This document shows positions 59,949 to 64,000 of a stretch of DNA of 64,000 bases, piece by piece. This DNA is from Lacihabitans sp. CCS-44 (lineage in GTDB: Bacteria; Bacteroidota; Bacteroidia; Cytophagales; Spirosomataceae): assembly GCF_024343735.1 (NCBI RefSeq), contig NZ_RJUE01000062.1:62001-126000 (forward strand), read 5' to 3'. Both the position numbers and the translations under genes were made by a program. The notes under the pieces were generated by a model, which saw only the letters and a program-made list of their open reading frames with translations, was not told where the DNA came from and ran no database searches. Within the stretch, counting starts at the first letter, position 1. Every line of letters starts with the position of its first letter.

Positions 59949-59957
59949 TTATTAGCA

Positions 59958-60170
59958 GGTAGTGCCAAAGTATTATTGCAAAACTCTCAAATATTTAACA
60001 ACGGCACTGCTTTGATTTCTCTAGGCAATTCAGAACTCAGCCTTTCAGGCTCAGCCATGACCAACAACACCATAGGAGCATCAGGTGACAAACTCATTCT
60101 TTCGTTTGGCAACAACACCATCCTAAACAACCCAACCTCCGCTCCTTTGGGTGTGGTGCGGCTGGATTAG
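59958..60170 (+). pseudogene. 3' fragment of the beta-helix gene
   Basis: Seventy codons (GSAKVLLQNSQIFNNGTAL to SAPLGVVRLD) repeat the end of the 56934-57815 gene with one amino-acid change (M to V). There is no start codon, signal peptide or promoter for it here. It forms the coding part of copy B of the direct repeat. Confidence 0.85.
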
Positions 60171-60265
60171 AGTGGGAGGACTTTGAGAATAAAATTGACG
60201 GCCAATTTCTTCATTTCGGTCTGTAGACCGATGGACTTTGCTTCTTAGTCTGAAGACTAAGAAGA
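59958..60265. repeat. 307-base direct repeat, copy B
   Basis: Same segment as 57603-57909, starting sharply at GGTAGTGCCAAAG and ending in the CTTCTTAGTC hairpin. The few differences from copy A include changes in the first palindrome, where copy B is the better one (CGGTCTGTAGACCG). Confidence 0.9.
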
Positions 60266-60267
60266 GC
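60217..60267. repeat. REP-like palindromic unit 2
   Basis: CGGTCT-GT-AGACCG (60217-60230) is a perfect palindrome, followed by ATGGACTTTG and the hairpin CTTCTTAGTC-TGAA-GACTAAGAAG (60241-60264). It is the best-preserved unit in the window. Confidence 0.8.
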
Positions 60268-60358
60268 AGGAGAATTGGAAATGGTATGTTACTGATTCTC
60301 TAACAATATGCCGCAAAAATAGCAATGTGCCTATTTTGAAATTACCAAATGACAGAAT

Positions 60359-60408
60359 CAGTCTAAGACTGATGGGCACCGCTTCTTAGTCTGAAGACTA
60401 AGAAGAGC
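60359..60408. repeat. REP-like palindromic unit 3
   Basis: CAGTCT-A-AGACTG (60359-60371), then ATGGGCACCG-like sequence and the identical hairpin at 60382-60405. The first palindrome differs in sequence from unit 2 but keeps its pairing. A fourth, partial copy (CCTTCAGACTAAG) is at 60423-60435. The 60171-60473 gap contains only these repeats. Confidence 0.8.
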
Positions 60409-60473
60409 AAGTTCTTTCTTGGCCTTCAGACTAAGTAGGGAAATACAGGTAGCCACTAGGTTTTGGAATTTGC

Positions 60474-61310
60474 TTATGCTTCTCTTTTGGAATTCGTCCT
60501 GAATTTATTCCCAGTGATTAAACCAAAGTAATACTGTTCATTTAAAAACGACAGAATATCCTTACATTGCTTTTTATCATTAGGTAATATTAATTTTCTG
60601 TCAACCAATTGAATTTTCAAATTAAATTTATTTGCAGAAGACTTAATCTTCTTTGGGCTGGCATTTGTTAATATGTTACTATTTTGGATTAATGTAATTT
60701 GCTTTTTAATAATAGTGTCGGCATTTTCTTTGAGCCAGTTAGCGTCAACAGTTAATGTGCCATTTGTTGCAAACTGGTCTATTACTTCATCGCTGGCAGC
60801 TTCAAAAAATGAAATTAAACTAAATATTTTGTTTGCGTTTGCATAAGATTTAAAATAAAACCTGTTGTTTATGTATATAGCGTTCACCATATTGTCAACT
60901 ATTAAAGCATTGTTTGTGAATTTGTCGAAAGTATCCTTATCCCAAAATATTACATTTTTATTCTGCAACAACTTTCTCTTGTCAAAATTTTGAAAATAAT
61001 AGACTTCATCTTCAACCCAAAACAAGGCTTTTATATCATCTGTTGCTAAATTCAATACTTTTAAGCCGATTGGATTTGTACTTGACTCAGCTACATTTTC
61101 AGGTAATTCAAATTCTACATATAGTATTTCCTCATCTTGAATATTGAAGTTTCCATCAAACAATATTTCTTCAACATCCTCATTTAAAAATGCGTTACCA
61201 TTATTAATAAATACGTTTCTTATATCAGCAGTAATTGTTTGTAGTAAGTCAATTTTTCTAACTGTGTCATCTTTTAACATTGCGAAAAAATTGCATGTTA
61301 CATTCTTCAT
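60474..61310 (-). CDS. kwaB: Kiwa anti-phage protein KwaB (DUF4868)
   Basis: A 278-residue soluble protein with the DUF4868 pattern: an N-terminal half rich in strands and acidic residues (VRKIDLLQTITADIRNVF, EILYVEFELPENVAESST, GLKVLNLATDDIKALFWVED, YYFQNFDKRKLLQNKNVIFW) and a C-terminal helical half (IFSLISFFEAASDEVI, KIKSSANKFNLKIQLVDRKL, DILSFLNEQYYFGLITGNKF). In Kiwa systems KwaB is the DNA-associated effector that works with the membrane protein KwaA to stop phage replication. It lies 8 bases downstream of the KwaA-like gene, the usual gene order, and is somewhat shorter than the E. coli protein of about 315 residues. The call is by family pattern and context. Confidence 0.82.
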   Translation of the reverse strand: MKNVTCNFFAMLKDDTVRKIDLLQTITADIRNVFINNGNAFLNEDVEEILFDGNFNIQDEEILYVEFELPENVAESSTNPIGLKVLNLATDDIKALFWVEDEVYYFQNFDKRKLLQNKNVIFWDKDTFDKFTNNALIVDNMVNAIYINNRFYFKSYANANKIFSLISFFEAASDEVIDQFATNGTLTVDANWLKENADTIIKKQITLIQNSNILTNASPKKIKSSANKFNLKIQLVDRKLILPNDKKQCKDILSFLNEQYYFGLITGNKFRTNSKREA

Positions 61311-61318
61311 ATTCTAAA

Positions 61319-61891
61319 TTATTTATTGGATGAATCTAATAGCACAAAATCAGTAAGTTGAGAATATGCCTTTATTTCATTGGGGTTCTTTAGTTTATCT
61401 TTTGAAATCATTAAATATGTTACTTCCCTTTTGGTTGCAATTTCATAATAGCTGTAACCAAATAGCTTCATGAGTGGATTGTGAAAATAAGTTCCCTTGT
61501 TAATGTAAACTATAATGCAAAGAGCTAAACACCAGCCTGCTAAATAAACCACATCTTTTTTATAAATTTCAATACAAGGAAGGAAATAGGTGAAAATCAA
61601 AGCATTCATATTAAGGTCAGAACTTTTGATTGACTTAACTTCAATGCTATTTCGTGTTAATTTAGTTGTAGCCAAATGAAGAATAAACCAAGAGATTAAA
61701 ACAAGAAATACAAAGATGAAAACCAAATTCAATTTATTGAAAAAATCACTAAGTTTAAAATCAGAAAAATTTATAAATCCAATAGTTCCGCCAGCATTGT
61801 ATATGCTATATAAACTAACTAACCACCAAATCAAAATGACTGGAGAGTACGCAGTTATTGCAAATGTTAGTTTTATTAGCTTTGAAAACAT
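61319..61891 (-). CDS. kwaA: Kiwa anti-phage membrane protein KwaA
   Basis: A 190-residue protein with four hydrophobic segments (about 12-31, 53-73, 95-109, 113-130) and a cytosolic C-terminal tail. The segment FHNPLMKLFGYSYYEI (about 136-151) followed by VTYLMISKDKL is characteristic of KwaA. In known Kiwa systems KwaA is the inner-membrane sensor that recruits KwaB. It is directly upstream of kwaB and starts 48 bases after the restriction-modification gene stop, so all three may share a transcript. No separate promoter is evident in the short gap. Confidence 0.82.
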   Translation of the reverse strand: MFSKLIKLTFAITAYSPVILIWWLVSLYSIYNAGGTIGFINFSDFKLSDFFNKLNLVFIFVFLVLISWFILHLATTKLTRNSIEVKSIKSSDLNMNALIFTYFLPCIEIYKKDVVYLAGWCLALCIIVYINKGTYFHNPLMKLFGYSYYEIATKREVTYLMISKDKLKNPNEIKAYSQLTDFVLLDSSNK

Positions 61892-61939
61892 GATAATAAT
61901 TATTGGATTTTTTTTACTCTCAAGTATATTTAACTTTTA

Positions 61940-64000
61940 CTAATCTGCCATCGGTTTTATCCTACTTTCAATAAAAGATATTTCTCCATCATTTAAGTTA
62001 TACTTTTTATATAATTGCTGGTCAATTTCATGAATGGGCACGATCCAATCAATGTCGGAATTAGAAGTAAAGTCTTGCATTGGTACCCATTGATAGGTAG
62101 ATTTCGTAGCGTCTTGAGTAATTTTTCTCAATGAAACAAAAAACCTAAAAAACTTAGTTTTCAAGTATGTTTCTAAATTAAAAGCTTTCTCCTTTGAATC
62201 TGTATAAAAGAATAGGAAAGATTGGGTACAAACAGAAGGATTCTCTACTACTAAAGGCCTTCCTAGTACTATGTCTGGAATTTTCTTTCCTCCATCTGAA
62301 CCCGCTTTTGGTATTAATACTTTATAAGTATCAATTAAGTTAATGCTCTTGGATACATCCTCCCTACTAATCCAACCTATTTTCCTTTTTGTTTTTGTGA
62401 TATAATGTAAAGGAATAAAACCTTGAACTTCGACTTTACTGAAGGCATTAAAGTTGGATGTCCAACCAAATTCCTTATCAACAGATAATATTAAAGTAAT
62501 TGATGTTTCATTTTTATCTAATATCTTATTTAAAATAATTACTGACAAACTATCTCTTACAAGTATATCAAAATTATCAAGATCTCGATGTACTGGTCCA
62601 AAAACATTATTACCTCTAATTGTCATTACTTTACATTTATCATCATGTTCCCTATCCCAGAGTAAATAACAAATCCCCCCTTTTACCTCTACTCCCGGAA
62701 AGACCTCATTTGAATCAGGAAAATCAAATAGTTTAGAAATCCTCCTATCTTCTAGCATAGATTGTCTAAAATCATTTAAACCAAGCCCACCCGACATCCA
62801 TCTTGATGGAATAATTAAACTTACAAAGTCTGGACGAAGTGATTTAGAAATGTCCACGAACTTATTGTAAATTGGCAAACTTCTATTACCGCCATCAGCA
62901 GTAAGTTGATAAGGAGGGTTACCAACTATTGCATTAAATTTCATATTATTATCATTATTTGCTTTCCAAAATGTATTTCCTTGTTTTATTTTCGTGATAA
63001 AATTCTCTTGCTTATTCGTAATTTGGTTTATTAAATCTTCAAAATATCTGGTATTAACTTTTGTGCTTCTAAATCCTACCAATGTACGTTTTGTGATACT
63101 TTTTGCCATTGGGGTCTTGCAGAGAACGAAAACATTCTCCGCTAAAGTTCTATCCCAAAGTTCTTGCTGTTTGGCAATTGTTAAAGTTTCAGGTGATTGG
63201 TTTGGATATTTCTCTTTAACTCGATTTTTAAAAATACTGTAAGCTACATAGAGAGGATAAAGACCAGATTTGGAATTAATCTCTAAAATACGTGAATCTG
63301 TTGAAAATACATCTAGTGTCACATCAGTATGCTCAACGAAGACCGGCTCTGATATTGTTTTTTCTCGACTTTCATCTAAAAATACATAACCGCCCAGGCA
63401 ATCACCCAAGTGCATATTTACCACACGCCAAGGTGTTAAAACAGTTTCTTTATCAGGGTTTCTAAAGGTGCCAAATATTGAAGTGATTCTTTCAATTCGC
63501 TCTTCAACAGTGAGTGCATCAGCAGCTCTGGCTAAAGCCCTAACTCTTTTCCCGGCCGCCCTAAACACATCGGGCTCATAATATTTTCTGAATTTTAGAA
63601 ATGTTGCTTTAGTAACTCCTTTAGGCATAAATTCTTCCCAAGACTTATTATCTATTAATGAGGTGAAATTATCTATTGAAATTTCTTTATCCTCATTACT
63701 TACATCAGCACCATAAATTAATAAAGGCATACGAATAGAAATACCCCTTAAAATTGAAATTGCACTGTCACGGTTTTTCTTTTTGTCAAATTTCTCTTTT
63801 ATCAGTCTTTTTTCTTCCTCAGTTAATTCATGGGTGTCTTTTTTCTTAGTTTTTTCTAATTTCTCATATTCCTCATCGGTAAAGCCTTGCTTATTGATAT
63901 CAATGTCGCCGCTTTTAGGCATGGCTTTAGTACTACCAATAATTTTTTTTAATCCATCAAACTCCTCTAATTCGACAGACTCCAATTTCATCAAAATGTC
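61940..64000 (-). CDS. Eco57I-like restriction-modification protein, 5' end outside window
   Basis: At least 686 residues are visible and the frame is still open at the window edge (DIL before the first ATG at 63991), so the protein probably starts upstream. The visible part has a charged helical region (1-90, TDEEYEKLEKTKKKD), a segment ISILRGISIRMPLLIYGADV typical of the helicase-methylase junction, an N6-adenine methyltransferase core (SAM loop DSRILEINSKSGLYPLYVAY, catalytic motif IVGNPPYQLT near residue 355) and a C-terminal target-recognition part (FNAFSKVEVQGFIPLHYITK, STYQWVPMQDFTSN). This matches large type ISP/IIG-like fusion enzymes with nuclease and helicase upstream. It heads the Kiwa gene row. 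Confidence 0.85.
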   Translation of the reverse strand, partial: DILMKLESVELEEFDGLKKIIGSTKAMPKSGDIDINKQGFTDEEYEKLEKTKKKDTHELTEEEKRLIKEKFDKKKNRDSAISILRGISIRMPLLIYGADVSNEDKEISIDNFTSLIDNKSWEEFMPKGVTKATFLKFRKYYEPDVFRAAGKRVRALARAADALTVEERIERITSIFGTFRNPDKETVLTPWRVVNMHLGDCLGGYVFLDESREKTISEPVFVEHTDVTLDVFSTDSRILEINSKSGLYPLYVAYSIFKNRVKEKYPNQSPETLTIAKQQELWDRTLAENVFVLCKTPMAKSITKRTLVGFRSTKVNTRYFEDLINQITNKQENFITKIKQGNTFWKANNDNNMKFNAIVGNPPYQLTADGGNRSLPIYNKFVDISKSLRPDFVSLIIPSRWMSGGLGLNDFRQSMLEDRRISKLFDFPDSNEVFPGVEVKGGICYLLWDREHDDKCKVMTIRGNNVFGPVHRDLDNFDILVRDSLSVIILNKILDKNETSITLILSVDKEFGWTSNFNAFSKVEVQGFIPLHYITKTKRKIGWISREDVSKSINLIDTYKVLIPKAGSDGGKKIPDIVLGRPLVVENPSVCTQSFLFFYTDSKEKAFNLETYLKTKFFRFFVSLRKITQDATKSTYQWVPMQDFTSNSDIDWIVPIHEIDQQLYKKYNLNDGEISFIESRIKPMAD

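Noticed and set aside
59728-59955. A 75-codon plus-strand gene
   Set aside because: It is antisense to the truncated minus-strand frame, which has the more protein-like sequence and codon pattern.

Overview
The window is AT-rich DNA of a Bacteroidota bacterium, most likely order Cytophagales (an Emticicia/Lacihabitans-like genus is a guess from gene content). Supporting signs are several TAnnTTTG -7 boxes, including one textbook TTTG-N20-TAGATTTG promoter, signal peptides ending in Ala-Gln, a FecI/FecR/TonB receptor set with an STN domain, many AraC and NTF2-like proteins, and LytTR two-component genes. No rRNA, tRNA, CRISPR array, integrase or IS transposase was seen.

1-9.5 kb: the end of a RelE/ParE-type toxin gene, then a leftward operon (esterase, aldo/keto reductase, two NTF2-like proteins, flavodoxin) divergent from an AraC regulator. 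An HxlR regulator diverges from a DoxX / membrane protein / old-yellow-enzyme operon that ends in a clear terminator. Behind it lie two abutting, 5'-truncated gene remnants (AraC and NTF2-like) and an intact second type of AraC gene.

9.5-28.4 kb: secreted and envelope carbohydrate/ester catabolism. It includes a DUF1080 protein, a Dabb protein, two more esterases, a GH78 rhamnosidase-like enzyme, a TonB receptor with its FecR anti-sigma and ECF sigma factor, a di-heme peroxidase, a Gfo/Idh/MocA oxidoreductase and an NTF2-PD40 fusion protein. A second AraC locus, with a cyclophilin-like protein, shares a promoter motif with the first AraC locus. A degenerate Nudix/winged-helix regulator faces the PD40 gene across a perfect palindrome.

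28.4-36.2 kb: a LytS/LytR operon, a GNAT acetyltransferase, an unknown secreted protein bracketed by 64-bp direct repeats, a Crp-like regulator, a probable zeta-type toxin-antitoxin pair and a DinB protein. 36.2-47.6 kb: a CoA-thioester catabolic cluster (SDR, CaiB CoA-transferase, hotdog hydratase, VOC, IclR regulator, BASS transporter, hydroxyacyl-CoA dehydrogenase, alpha/beta hydrolase, cupin, zinc alcohol dehydrogenase) whose junctions carry short AT-rich repeat words. One such word occurs as an inverted pair inside the hydratase gene.

47.6-57.8 kb: a PIN toxin-antitoxin locus with a stop codon in the toxin, a propeller lipoprotein, an MFS exporter, a potassium-channel/bestrophin pair, surface proteins, a 400-bp minisatellite, an epimerase and a beta-helix protein. 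57.8-64 kb: a defence-type region. A DUF488 cassette sits between two ~307-bp copies of the beta-helix gene's 3' end. Dispersed palindromic repeats follow, then a two-gene Kiwa system (kwaB, kwaA) directly downstream of a large Eco57I-like restriction-modification protein that runs off the window.
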